Assembly: GCA_030141605.1 (NCBI GenBank)
Contig: JAQGDQ010000001.1
Span: 870,001 to 934,000, forward strand
Reading direction: 5' to 3'
Length of the DNA: 64,000 bases
From: Tubiluchus corallicola
Lineage: Eukaryota; Priapulida; Priapulimorpha; Priapulimorphida; Tubiluchidae
A program made the position numbers and the translations under genes. Shown here piece by piece: positions 1 to 14,200 of this stretch. Under the pieces are notes generated by a model. The model was given only the letters and a program-made list of their open reading frames with translations, ran no database searches and was not told where the DNA came from. Position 1 is the first letter of the stretch. The number at the start of each line of letters is the position of its first letter.

Positions 1-254
1 CAGATATGCCACAACAAATATACATGGTAAGCGTTTATCATTAACGATATAAGCATAACAATGCAATTTCACATAAAACGGGAGCCCCATAATTACATGT
101 AACAAAATAACAAAATAATTTGTTATACCTAGGTTAATACATATCCAGGTCTTGAATTAAAATTTTGGGCAAAGCATTTCACTAATGGGGTCTTAAAAGG
201 CTACCATTTTTCATGATGTCGGGCACAAAATTTACTGATATTAATTAGGCTTAC
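1..254 (-). other. Intron continuing out of the window
   Basis: This is the intron after kinase-homology exon 11. I found no following exon with an acceptable AG acceptor on the minus strand, so the gene continues left of the window. Confidence 0.6.
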
Positions 255-356
255 CTGTAAGCTACCTTTACTGCAGTAAGAAGAAATTATGTAAACTGAG
301 GGTTCTATGACAACTCCAACAAATTGATTGATGTTTTCGTGATTCATTTGTCTCAT
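255..356 (-). CDS. Receptor guanylate cyclase exon 11 (kinase-homology hinge)
   Basis: The acceptor is TTCATTTCAAG and the donor TTACAG|GTAAGC. It encodes 34 codons, among them [15 protein letters not shown], then [15 protein letters not shown]. This is the best-conserved part of the receptor-cyclase kinase-homology domain seen here. It ends in phase 0, so the next exon should begin with the family's D(I/V)L motif. Confidence 0.93.
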
Positions 357-3300
357 CTTGAAATGAAATAACGACAAAAATTATATGTTGATAATACCCA
401 ACTTACCAAAAAAGATGACATTAAAATCGCAATATTTTATGCTAGTTCTCAAATGACTTTTCCCCCTAGTGACACCCGCTAATTACGCTTTTTTCATATA
501 CAAAATATGTGGCGCATTTTATCGACAAGAAAACAGCCAGACTTATAAATTGGTTTCTTTCTTTATTGCATCCGCATTTAATAAAACAATTGAAGTTCTT
601 TATAAACTATAAGCAGCAAATTTGTTATATTTTATTATTAAACAATGGTTTTTGGAATACACAGTCTTCCGGTCATGAATTTCTGCACGCTAGCTGCCTT
701 ATCTAAAACTAAACGAGTGACAAATTTTTAATACCGATGGTTTTACTTTGCACGGAACATTATAACGCTTATGGCTGTTTCACAGTTCTGAAAAATTTAT
801 TACTCAACTGCATGCATGTTTACAATTATGTCCTTTCATCGATTCACACAGCCTTTGAACTCACGTATAAACGTAATTTATAGCAAGCTTGCTCAATATT
901 GTTGCTTTGTTCAAAAATAGAAATGATAGAACATTGACAAAATATACAGTGCCTTACAAATAGATGTGTACAGCACGAAACACTTCCCGGGCGACGTTTA
1001 TTTTTATACAGTTCGGCGTCCTGCAAGCCAAAAACTCGGCACTTAATGCAGGGCTACTGCTCTATAACGAATCACCGATCCACTTCATAATCAGCCATGT
1101 GCTGCTTAACTTTTATAGTGAAACGTACACGTGACCATTTATAAGTACTCCACTTGCTAGTCTAATGATAATCATATTTATGTTGAAAATGTATCAACAT
1201 CGCATTCTTCACACTTGCCTCAGACATTTCCTTTAGCGTTATTCTGTCCAAATTCACGTGTTGCTTGTTAATTTTCTTCAATGCAATTTGTCTCCCCTAT
1301 AAAATGTGAAACGATTTTTATATAAATATCATGTATATCTTTGTACGCATAATGAATAAGCACCCATACTGCATTTTCAATAGATAACTACTGCAAAAAC
1401 CTTACTGCACTGTGCTTCACTGTGAGTGGAATCTTTTTCTTGGAGCTACTGTAATGGGTTTCTTGCAAAACACGTTGGCCTATTTGAAATCGCCATCATT
1501 ACAAATCCTAATTAAATAAGTTTTACTTAAAATTTATTTAAAGAAAACCTTTCGCTTCACTTAATGGTCGGCAGGAAGTTAAGATTTGCGTGCGTAGCAA
1601 ACATTATGGCTGTTTGGTGAGGTGGCAGTTCAGCTCAATGAATAGACAGAGCAATTGAGTGACAGTTGGACAGTCTCTACAAATTGAATAAATAGCCAAT
1701 TACTGTCGACCGATATTTTTAAAAATTTTATTGGCTGATGCCCAACATATTTTACTTTTTTGCGAGTTAATAAAAAATACATGTTAATAACCGGTTAAAA
1801 ACAAATTTTAAGTTGGCTGCTAATTTTTTAACAAGATAGTAAACCTTTGTTGGGCTCATCACATTAAATACACAGTTTCTTGCGTAGGTTCCTGGCGGTG
1901 TAGTTGCCGTAACCACTTAGCTATGGCTTTTGCACAGTCAGTTACTCCCAAAAATGATAAAAAAGGTTACCCTGTAATATCCAACAATCGTGAAAAGCTG
2001 GCTAAAAATGTTTGTGTTTCCCGACAGCAGGTCCTTTCCACTGCTTTTATCTGTCAGGCCGCTTTGAAGACTTGAGCGTGATTTGTTTATGATCTGTGAA
2101 ATTTACGAAACTAGTAGTTTGCATTTAATTATAGTGACGTAATGCAAATGCAATTCACTTATATTCGATAAACTAATTAGTTATATTCGGCAAAATTATT
2201 GGCTACATATTATACGATCGCAGTTAGGCTTAAAATGCGCATCCGCCCTCCGAGACGAATAGCCGGTGAAACCACGCAGGAACTGTCACTCATCTAGTTA
2301 CTGACAAGGCTCGGCGTCGCTCATGTTCAGTTGCGTGTTGTGACAATTAGAAGTTTTTCTTTGTGTGATGTACCAGATACCGATACAATCGGAGTACGTT
2401 TCTCTTATATTCGCGTACTCTTTTCCTTTGTAGTATTAAATACAACAGTGTCTCATTTACACAATTTACTCGTCAAAAAAGTGGCATTTTAAAAATGTTC
2501 CTAAAGTATTTTTACCAGTGCAGCTCTGAAAACTTACACTTTTGCTTGAAGAGGTGAAAGTAATTTCGTCATAAGATATGCGCCATAGTTCAACCTGGTT
2601 TAGATCTCTTTCAGACTTGACTTTCCTAAAACATAAAATTACAAAATGTATTCAAATTTAATTACAGCGCCTATGTAAAATCTTTATACACCAGAGATTT
2701 CGAAATACTTTAGGAAGACATTAAGTAGTTAAAAATATTAGTCAGAGCGCACCTGTAACAAAAGAACGAAGCAATTGCTAATACAAGCATCAAGATTCCA
2801 GATATACCCAGACCGATAACCATTCCAATGTCTGAATACAAAACATCAAACATGAATTAGTGATAAACCGGTCAAAAACCGCAAATAAATTGTGTCCATA
2901 TACAATTAGTACGATTGTCTTCTAGCAAACCCAAATAATTTGAAATGGCAAGATGGCGAAATACAAAAATATGGTGCCAGGCGTTTTCGATACCTGGGTT
3001 TTCAACACAGGCTATTTCGACACATAGAACATTTGGACACAAGGACATTTGGTCACGTAGGACAGTTGGACATATGGGACATTTGGCACATAAGTCATTT
3101 GGACATAAGGTAATTTTGGCACGTATGACATTTCAACACAATGACATTTGGACACATGGGGCATTTCGACACAAGGACATTTGGACACATAAGGCATTCG
3201 AACACATAGGACTTTCAACATAAGGACAATTAGACACAAAGGACATTTGGACACATAGGTAATTTTGTTGTTATTTGATCTCATCCTGGTGCGTAATGGG

Positions 3301-6300
3301 TCATAATTCGCTTGGTTGTTTCGGCAGATTGCAACGTGAGTTGCTACTAGCCGATATTTAAAATTTATAAGAAATTCAAATTTGGTTTGCCGCTGAGTTC
3401 TGGTTTCCTGCTTGCAGAGTAGTGAGTTCTGTAAAAATGTTTGCTTGAGCAGAAACACAGAGAGCACTTATAATGTTAGTTATACTGTACGTTGTCAAAA
3501 CAAAATCTGTCTAAATATCCTGTGTCGGAGATACCTAGTGCTCAAATGACCTATGTGTCCAAAACTTCTAGTGAAAAGAGCTTACACGTGTAATTATAGC
3601 GTACACATTCATGTAATTATGTGTCCAACTGTTCTTGTGCCCAAAGTGTCGAAATGTCTGCCCAATATGTCCTTGTGTCGGAATGTTCTATATGTCCACA
3701 AATGTCCTATGTGACCAAATGACCTATGTGTTGAAATAGTCTTGTGTCAAAAGTGCCATGTGTCTAAATGACCTTTGTGTCCAAATGGTCTTGCGGCGAA
3801 ATATCCTATGTCGAAATGTCTGCAGACCGAAAAGATTCAAAGTTTTCTAAAATTTACATTGGTGGTGAAAAGTACTAAGCAGACAAATACACGGCTTTAA
3901 TCGTTTGGCGATACGTTTGTAAATTTGTTGAGCATTTTTATATACTCATTTTAGAACGAGCAAAGTGAATTACAGAGTATGTGTATATATGTGTCGCGTC
4001 AAAGTACACTGTGCTATTTTATTAACGATGATTTAAATTATTATGAACAATAGTTAAGCACATTATTTACACCTTTTACTCCAAATTTCAATATGACTCG
4101 TGGACAATTATTAGACAAATTTAGTGATACATATGTTCTGTTTTACCTGCGGGTTCGGCACATAGTTCGTTCTCCCATCCACAGTCAGGATGATCACGTG
4201 GTGGTTCCGACGAGCCTCCAGGGAATATCACCTAAATTTAATTTTTTAATTATAAATTTGCAACTATGTAGTGTATAGTTAAGCGTTTGATTTACAGAGC
4301 AAATGAATACTTGGATCCGAATTCCAAGCGCGGCACTAGAAATTTATTTTGCTAGGGTTTATTAGATATTTAAACAATACCATTTGAAGTTACTGGTAAT
4401 TGGCTTCAATGTGAATAAAAGGATGTTAAATATTATCTAATCTTTCAAAAACAAACAAACAAACAAACAAATATACGAACACGCAAACAAAGAAACAGAC
4501 AGATTGACAGACAGACGGACAATTTGTTTGTCTACTAAACCAATGAGTCTATCGAGTGTTCTTAAAATAACCTAAAACAAATACTATAAAAATACCACAA
4601 AGTCTTCTTTAAACTGAAGGCTATGGTTTTCTTTGCTGTAATGCGCAAAATCATGAAAATCGTCATTAGTGAAATCCTGTAGAACGTAATCAGGATATCG
4701 ATTCCCCCAATCATCTATGTTCACATTTCCTGATTCACCTGTGAACAGTTACAGATAGTTAGTATTGATCACTGAATTCCATCTAAGTAATGATGACGAG
4801 CAAGATCATAAAAATATGAACATACGATAACGACACTTGATATACATTATCGCCGCAGTGCTTGGCAGGTCCCTGCATTATTGGTATAACTGAGTGGGTT
4901 TATTATTAGCCGATATTCCTTGCGGTTGGGTAGCGTGTAGGAGAACAGCATGAGAATTGAAGGCATAAGAATAACTTCCTGACTTTTTATGTTAAATGTG
5001 ACAAGGGTGTGTCAGCTCTGGTTGGACGTGGCGCAAAATTTAGAAGCTACATTAAATGAAAAAGAGATAATAAGATTCTGAATTTTATTATAAGCAGAAG
5101 AAGAGTAGAGTAGAAAGGGTTTACAGATATGTAGGCTCCAGACAATTCCCAGGGTCCCAGACGTTTGGGCTGTGGATATTTGGGCCCTAGACATTTGGGT
5201 CGCAGGTTTTGGGCCCCGAATATTTGGGTCACGTGATATTTAGGTCCCAGGATATTTGGGCGCCGGAAATTTAGGTTCTGGGATATCTGAGCCCCACATG
5301 TTTGGGCCTCTGGATATTTGGCCCCGGGCATTTGGGCCTCGGGATATTTGTGCGCCGGACATTTGCATTCCAGATATTTAAGATATTTTTTGGAGTTTAA
5401 TTTGGTAAAGTTCATGGTCAAGGAAAAATTTCTGCAAAAGATTTTCTGGCAATAACACTAAGGCTAAGTACACAATCTGGTAAGTTTTTTTACTTTGGAG
5501 GAAAGGGGCGATCATATTAAGGACAATTATCTAGCATACAGCTGGGTTTTTGTTTCTATTTCTACTTACTACGTGCATGTCTATACATAGGCGCATGCGT
5601 AATATGAGCAAGACATAAATGCCCAAAGTGAGTAGGAATGGCTGTGAATAGTGTGTGTTGTCAAAATTTAATATGGGTTGCAGTTGCTGTGAATTAACGT
5701 CTAACATAATGTCAATCATTTTCGTTGACTGCCCAATTAGCGTGCAAGTTATTTCACACAATCCTGCAGAAGGTACGTTCGGGACATTTAGCTACAGCTC
5801 CGGTCTAACACTGTTATGAAAAATGCTCAACTTTTCATTAGTTAGCGGGAGAAATATTGGCCTTGTTCTAGATTTTATTATTGTCAATTGGAATTGCAAG
5901 TGAATTAGTGGAAATATATAGTCTAGTTTCGTTTATCGGAAGAAATGCACAACGCTTATGTCTATGAGAGGCTGATTAAAACATTTTGCTATCAATAAAG
6001 TAGCAAATAATTATTAGCAAATTTTACGCTATTTTTCTGGTTATAATCAAGGTTAAAAGATACCATTGGGACTTATGTGACTCGGGCATTCAATATAAGG
6101 TCGTCTATGGAATGGGACTGTCAAATTTATTCCATTTCCGCACCTTGACAGACGGAAAAATACAAAACCTTAATAAATCTTGCAGACGAGCACATGATCA
6201 GTTAATATAGAAAAAATATATCACAGGCTTGATATTCGTATGTTTAAAGGCAAGAGAGACTTAATATTTTTGTTGCTCATTTATTGTAAAGCAATGCTAA

Positions 6301-9300
6301 CTGGTTTAGTTTCTTTATTATATTTATGTCTCTACATTTTGTAGTGCTTTGAAACTTCGTCTCTACTTTCTGTTTAAATTAAAAAGTCATTTTTGGCTAC
6401 TTGAAGTTTTAATTCCGTGTAAAAATAGCTGCTGCTCTGCAAATTTATGTTTATGAATTAAGTGCAATACGTTTATCTGCTGATTAGACATTAATTGTGA
6501 CTGTCATGTTGTTTAGTTTAGTTTTGTTTAGTTGAGATAGACGTTACTGCGGAGGCGGAGCGATAGACTAATATGTTTGACGTCAACAGTGCGTGTTGCA
6601 AACATTTAATATTTGCAGTGCACACGTTAGTATTGCATGCGCACGTGCATGATACGCGCGGAATTGCATAAAAATTATACTTACCGTAAAACTGTCGGCC
6701 GAACATTTGACGAGCGATTCCTTGTCCATCAAACAGATTAGCTTCTGAAGAGTTTGTTGAATTGTTTAAATGATCATTTAGCGCCAAGGCATACAAAATT
6801 ATGGCGTCGTGAAGTAAAGCAGCATGTGACCCAACCTTCAGATAAAATATTGTATTGATTGAAAATACAGAAGGTAAATAAAATACTGGTAGGAATTAGG
6901 ACTAATAGCTCATATTCAGTAAATCACATGGACGGTTGAAATAACTGTTTTTTAATTATTCGTTTAATATATACTATAGGAACTATCAGCATAGACTCCG
7001 TCAAGCCTGTAACCGCTCACTTCTAAGACTGCTAGGTACCCTTCGAACAACTGCTGGTTTCTGGTGTTATAGGCTTAATTAATTTCATTTACATAATTGA
7101 TTATTGAAAAATGAACTAAACGAAATACTACATGAATTAAATTTATTACAAATGTCATGTTCAATGAAATAACCACAATAAATGCCTTAGTTTAGACGAT
7201 TAAGTTATGTATTGTTAGTATTTTCATATTAATCGATCGACCTCTGTTCCGTAAAGTACCACGCTTATCATTAACGTTAAAAGATAGGACACGAAGAAAT
7301 GTTGTTTTTATACTCATTACGTTGTAACGTGTTAAATCATAGGGATAGAATAAAGACTATCCCGTTTCGAGGATGAAACCAACAAACAAAAATAGTTTTT
7401 AATGGATTATTAACAAAACAATTATCACTGAAAATTTTATGAACTACTTACAACAAAATAGATGAAATTAATTTCTGCGTAGAACACTAAGATCGTTAAC
7501 GTCACAGGCAGAAGTATTATAACACATTACATGTAGTAACTGATAGTATGATTATCGCAGCACGCAAATAGTGAACATGGTGCAAAAAGTAGTTATGAAA
7601 TGTACGCACATTCAAATATTAAACCACAAACTTCACACAATAAAAACACTTTTCACGTACCAACTTATCAATCTGCACTAATTGACTTCTATATATCACT
7701 TCTTGATGTTCGCTTTTGATTTAGCAAACGCTTTTGACACTGTTGTTCGTAAAAGATTTCTAGCAAAAGTTGCGCATTACGGAATTTGAGGTTCGCTGCA
7801 TTCTTGGACAAGACTCTTCTTGACTGAAGTGACGCAGAATTTTGTTCTGCATGGAGCCTGTTCCGAACCTGCTGATTAATTTCTGGAGTTCCGCAAGTTA
7901 CAGTATTGGGACCACTATTATTTTTGGTATTCATAAATGTAAAAGTCCCATCTTCAGCTAGGTTTTATGCTGACGACTGTGTTACGTATCAGCCTATCAA
8001 ATCTTATGATAACTGTGCTAATGTAATTTATGTTAGACTCTCTGGATGGCCAAGCTTAGTGCAGCGACGTGCGTGGATGGTTTGTGGATGTTCAGCGAAT
8101 CTTATAGGCCTATAAGTATGTAGATATTAAAAGTGATATATTATCGGGCAGAGCTATTAAGGGAGGCCGAAATTCACATCAGTACAAACTTCAATGCTAC
8201 CAGTGCAATGAAGATTGCCTTATTGTTCATTTGGACCACGTTCAGTCATCCAGTGAAAAAACCTAGCTTCATAATTTGAGCAAATCTCGTACACAGTGAA
8301 GTTTAGAACAACATTACAAAAGTTTGACTTGACGTTGGACAGGAATCTTATATATGTATACTAGATTAATTCGTTGTGTTATTTCTTTGCCACGCATGCG
8401 CGCTGCAGTAATATTCCTAAAGGGATGCTACAGTATCTACATTCAGATTCAGATGCAGATTTTATAGAATTACAGAAAGTTCGATAGAAAGGTGCTGTGG
8501 TATACAGATTTTTCCAGACACTTATCATTAAGGCAAATTAGGTAGTTGCCTGGGCGCCAAATTTTAGTGCACGCCAAATTGTGGAAGTAATTCTTTATTT
8601 TTAAAGTTTGGCCTAAGCAATAATATAGTCTGAGTGTAATTCTTTAAGTGCGCAACATTAATTAAATGAAACTAGCTAGCTGCATTATTTTCCTGTCAAA
8701 ATGTTTGAGTCATGAATGCTAGGAAGTGTCTTCCGTAACAAAACGCTTTCCATTTTTGCTTTATCTGGTTTACTGAGATTACTTAATTTTACGTAGACAT
8801 TACAGACTGGAGTTTCTATTGTGTGCGTAGAGCAGCAGAATTATGTAAGTCCTTATAGTGATGTCCTTATAGTAAGTCCTTATAGTAACCGTTAATAAAC
8901 TCTTCCAAAAGCATATACCCAGTTATGAAAGATAAACCAATAAGAATAGAAATCTTCAGGAGCGGAACACAACAAACGAAAAGTAAAAAAAGCTGGCGAA
9001 TGGCAGCAATGAACTGCAAAAAGATGAACACCAATGAAGCATTTGCAACCAGACCAGAGTTATGGTTGTAAAGATGATGAAACTCATGAAATGGATGTAA
9101 ATGGAATTAATTTAGAGCAAGACCGGACCCAATCTTAAACTGTAGGTTAAAACAATCTACTCTTTAAAATATTGAAAGGAAACATAATATTTTTTTCCAA
9201 AAACGACTTACGTGAAAGAATTATTAGCACACAAACACAATTTCGCATTCCCGCCACTAGTTCTTCGCTGTTACATGCAATTCGCCATTCGCTAGTTAGA

Positions 9301-11131
9301 CGGGCACTAGCGCCTGCATTTCGAAAACGGATTGCCAAACAGGTGTTGCACCACTCAGTTCAGATGTGTTAGTTTCTGACGAACTACACACGTTCGACAG
9401 CTCATGCACAGGGGTAAATTTGGAATTTGAAATTTTATCTTAAAACTTGCCTAGTTTTAGTTTAACACACTGAATATCTTACAGTAGCACTATACTTCAA
9501 TTTTCGTTTTCGCAAACACGCGCAGTACGCTCATGGAACATTTTTGCCATTGAAAATTATGTTAGTTTGTGATGTCATCAATAGTTGGGCTCGCCCGCCG
9601 TCAGTTAAGTTTTTAATCTATAATTTAATTGTCAGAAACGCTTTTGCAGGGTTGTGTTAAAATGTATATTTTTATTTTTATCGGATTTGAAAATGGGGTG
9701 GTATATGAAAAATAATCCTGTCTCCCTTAAGAATTAAAGCCCTTTTTTCAAACCGTATCGAACATCTGCCTTAGTAGTCTACAGGAATACGCAGCATGCA
9801 AGTTCCTCCTCCATCATTAAAACTTTGGTAGATTTCGTGTACTATAGAAAGAAAGTGTTTTAACGCTAAAACCTGAATTTTTTCAGTTAAAATTGTCTTG
9901 TGCAGACAAATACTTCTACAGTTCATTGTACACAATTCGCTTGAGAATATTTGAAGCGCATAACAAAGGCGATATGGGCCTGTAATTAGAAAGGATTTGT
10001 CTTTCTCAGAATTTATTTGCAGGACTAAACGTTTGCGAGCTTCCACATTACTAGAAGTGGGAGTTAATTGATTCTGAACAATAAATTTATATTGTTTTTA
10101 ATCCATTGTGTTCTCACCTCACTAGGGATTTACTTCATAAGCATTTTTATATATATCTTGTACATTTTAATGTATTTGTTTATAAACATGCATTCGTTTA
10201 TTACTTTGTACAGTTGCTTTTTTGTGTTTCATCAATTTCACCGTTCGTCTCTTTTCTTTCTCCACGTTCGCAACAAAAATTGTTTCTATAATAAATGCCA
10301 TTTCCGCAAATTTAAATGAACCGGGCGCTTTTACTTATCTATCTCACGTGCTTTATCCTTTAAACGACAATTTCATCGAAAATCGCTGACTCTTTGCATG
10401 TGGTACAAGCGAGCGCATACTGGTACTAGTGGTATCCTTCATTTGGTTAACTAACAGGATTGCCCTACAACAATAGTACTAACAATAAAAACGACCTTCG
10501 TTTAGATCACGTTTTTACTCATCACGAGTACTTTTCGCTATTAATAAAGATTGAGCTCTTTTCAGTTCTTTGTCACGTAAATGTTGGCAAAGCTAAATGC
10601 ACTGAAATGGCCCAACGCCTACGCAAGAGAAGTTTGCTACAGTTCCAATTATAACCCTTGAGTTTGTTCAGCAGGCTGGTAGTAAAAAATGGCAAAATGG
10701 GTCTTCTCGGGTCATTTACTTATTCATTCGTTCATTCATTAAGTTATTCACTCATTTATTTGGTCATTTATTCATTCAGTCATTGGGTCATTTTTCATGT
10801 GTGGGTGCATTAGTTTCTCCACTGATTAGCTTTACAAAAACCATTTACTAACGCTTACTTGCTGACTTTTTAGAATATTGTGCTTAAAAGGTTCTTGGCG
10901 CATTTTTTTCCTGATATTGCGTTTGAAGGTCTCGTATTCTTTGGTGTGAGGTGCACTAACATGTATATTCAATAACCCGTTAAATGCATCGTGTGCTTCC
11001 CTATCCCGTCCATCGTCTCCCATCCACGTGGAGTCACCCTTGTATGCAGCTGAAATAATAAGGCAAGATAAAAAGAAGTTAGTTATTCTGATAGCGAGTG
11101 TGAGAAAAGAGAGGGAAAAGGAGATAGAGAT

Positions 11132-11219
<88 letters not shown>

Positions 11220-14200
11220 GTGGAAAAGATATGTTCATGTATTTTGCATTTCTTAAGTTTTTCATTACCATTAAGTTGTCGCTAGTGAATTATCTAGCAT
11301 AAGCAATATAATTAAGTATAATTAACTTACAATGGTCCACCTCGAAACTTAAGAATGCGAAGTCTCCACTTAACATATTCAAGTCGTAAGCATTGAGCAT
11401 AATTTCCCTGACGTCTCCTCTTGAGGCACAAATAAGGATAACTGAGAAAAAACAAAAAAGGTGGGAATTTGAAATCATTGTTGCAATGTTACATATTAAT
11501 GATATTTTCAAATTAAAAATCATTTAACCGGAAATTAAAGGAAAACCAGCTCTTGAACAACATTCATTGTATTTTAATGCACAGAACTATTGGAATTATC
11601 ACATAATTATACGCATAAAACACCTTGCCTAAAAATGCAAAAGAAATTTATATCATTTCTATCAGGCCAAACGAATTTCAGTACCGCATATTTGAAATAA
11701 GCTGGTGGACAGCACGACGGCACGCGTAACAAAACTTCTGCAGTTCACTCAGAAATTCTGTTACGTTAGCTGATTAAGTTTTGTATTTGTTCCTTCAACA
11801 AAAAACATACATTTACAGAATAACTGCACAAATATAAAATCATAATTAATACATGTATAAAAAGACAGTTTGTTGAATGGAGAAGGGCACCAAGGCTAGA
11901 AGCTCTTACGATCGCCTTAAAGTTATTAGGCGTGACTAAATTTACAAAAGTTCATTAAATTAATTTATTTAAATTTTGAACCAAACACTTTCACAGAGTT
12001 AGCATCTACCATTTCTTCTGGCAAAAAGTTACAAATTTGAATGACTCTGTTCGAAAAGGAAAATTTAAATACATTCAGAGTACAATAAATTTATGCAATT
12101 TATAACCGTGGCCTCTAAGGCCTGTCCGCGGTGCATATTAAAAGTCATCAAAATTTAAATCAACACATATGATAATGTATTTTATACACTATTTTCAAAT
12201 GAAAACACTATCTTCTAAATTCTGCAGAAGTTGTAAATGCAGTGCTGTTAACCGGTTTATCTAACACGTTAAATTTATGTTACATTCAAAACACAAGCGC
12301 CTTGTGAACTCGTTCAATAATTTCAATTAAAGTTTTTTCCATAAGGATTCCATACAGGGGATTATATTCAAGCAATTGTCGCACATACGACTTATATGCC
12401 ATGATCAGAGTTAGGGATTTTAGTTTTAAGACAGCGAAAAAGCATGTTCAGAATTTTATAGGCTTTTGCAGCCTGTTCCTTACAGTACTCACCAAATTTC
12501 AAATTACAACAAATGGTAACGCCATGTCGCGAAAGTCAACACTTTCTTTTAATCTACTATTGCATAAATACTGGTGTTGCGAGTTCTGATATCCAATATG
12601 TACAACTGAGCACCTGTGAGCGGCGATTTTGAATTATCAATGTCCGCCGAGTTTTTAAGAACTGGAAAAGCCTTTCCATAATTCTGGAAGATCATTGACA
12701 TGTATCAAAAAAGGTCAACGCTCGGACAAACATCCGAATTGTGCGTCAGATTACCCTGAAATACTCAGAAAAATCTTTTCCCATTGGTACTCTTTATGTT
12801 CGATTGGACAAGAAAGGCAAAATCCGCTCTAACAGATCTTCGATATTCCGTAGGCTACTAGTTTACATATAAGTTTAGCTTTTGCAAAGTCTATGTAAAT
12901 GACATCAACAAATAGGCCGGATCTAAAAACGTATTCGACGTATTTACGCATTGCTGAGTGCAAGTAGATCTGCTGTTTTTTTAGAAAGCCATGTTGTGCT
13001 TTTTATATTAAGTTGTGGGAAGCCAGGTAATCAAGCAACTCATTTTTACACGGATTTCCATAACTTTACAGCAAATGCATGTAAGAGAAACGGGAGACGA
13101 TAATTGTTAGGTTTCGAGGGCTCGCCCTTTTTAAAATAGGAACAATATTAGCTGTTAATCACATAGTTTTTTTATAGTGGGTAAGCGATGAGTTTCCATT
13201 GGAACAGTAAACATGAAACTCAAAATTAAAGCTAAACTTCTTACTAGTTTCACAAATATGATGCTAGGGAAAGCGTCACGGGTGTGGCTGTTTTTTTGGT
13301 TTCAGTTTCTTCAGTGCAGAAAAAACTTAAATTTACTTAAAATTAAAGTCCACTGAAAATTTACCCTAGCTAAAAACATGGGAGGAAACCCTTCTTGTAA
13401 AACATGCGCCTTATTGTGTCATAATTCTCAGCGAAAACTTCAGCTGAAATTCAAGCTTTGAATAAATTATCTATAACAGCTGTTCCGTTGTAATTAAGCG
13501 GTACAACACCTAGTTTGTAATTCTTCCGCTGCGAATCAACAAATTTAAAAACTGCGTTTCTATCATTTCATTTGAATATTCAATTTTCTCTTGTACGAGC
13601 TAATTTAAAGGTAGCTTTAGATACAACTTTAGTACATTGACTGTATTCATCATATCCAAGACGCGTGTGTCTATGAAGAGTTAATTTTTTTCTTACGTTG
13701 CAGTGCTCTTCTGTGACACGCGCGCAGCGTTTTGTTGAACCTAATTTGTTTACAGGGAACAAGGTTGTTAACGCTTAAGTCCATTACATTACAAAAACTC
13801 GACCACACTTTTTCGATGGACTCGCGACTTTTAAAGCTGCCATAATTGTAAATCTTTGTGTTTAACTGTCTTTTTGTAATAATTGGTCACTGGATCAATT
13901 AACAATACATTTAAAGTGCTTACTTAGCCACACAATTTTGCCTCAAAATATGTAAGTACTACACATGATATAGTTACAAATAAGCATGGAATTCTGCTTG
14001 AATGCGCGTTCACAGTAGGTGCCGGGTGGATTACTTAGTTAGTTAGACTTTATTTTAGGTTCGTGAAAGTAATCATTCGATTACTTTGTCGGCGTTAACT
14101 AGGCGTGTTGGTGGTTATTACATTATCGTCCACTCCTAGTTTACGTTGGGCAAAGGTATTCATTAAAAAGCAAAAAAATATTGCAAAAACCTCTCGTTTA

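Larger units (their letters stand above)
357..2752 (-). other. Short introns between kinase-homology exons
   Basis: Four introns (357-1218, 1297-1970, 2094-2537, 2626-2752) lie between exons 7 and 11. They are AT-rich with no repeat or RNA gene I recognise. One small open stretch (961-1017) has plausible splice signals but is not needed by the protein. Confidence 0.6.

Noticed and set aside
150-240. Minus-strand DIMKNGSLL as the next kinase-homology exon
   Set aside because: No AG acceptor precedes it and a stop follows within a few codons.
961-1017. Minus-strand mini-exon [12 protein letters not shown] with plausible splice signals
   Set aside because: It would insert into the kinase-homology domain between KEMSE and MRQMNH, which join perfectly without it.
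3012-3467. 151-codon frame
   Set aside because: It is the translation of the fold-back minisatellite, not a gene.
3009-5385. Repeat arrays considered as CRISPR
   Set aside because: Units are degenerate and contiguous without spacers, in a eukaryotic intron.
5047-5421. 124-codon pentapeptide-repeat frame
   Set aside because: It is produced by the 15-bp minisatellite inside an intron.
11028-11285. Arg/Glu-rich frame
   Set aside because: It is the (GA)n microsatellite.
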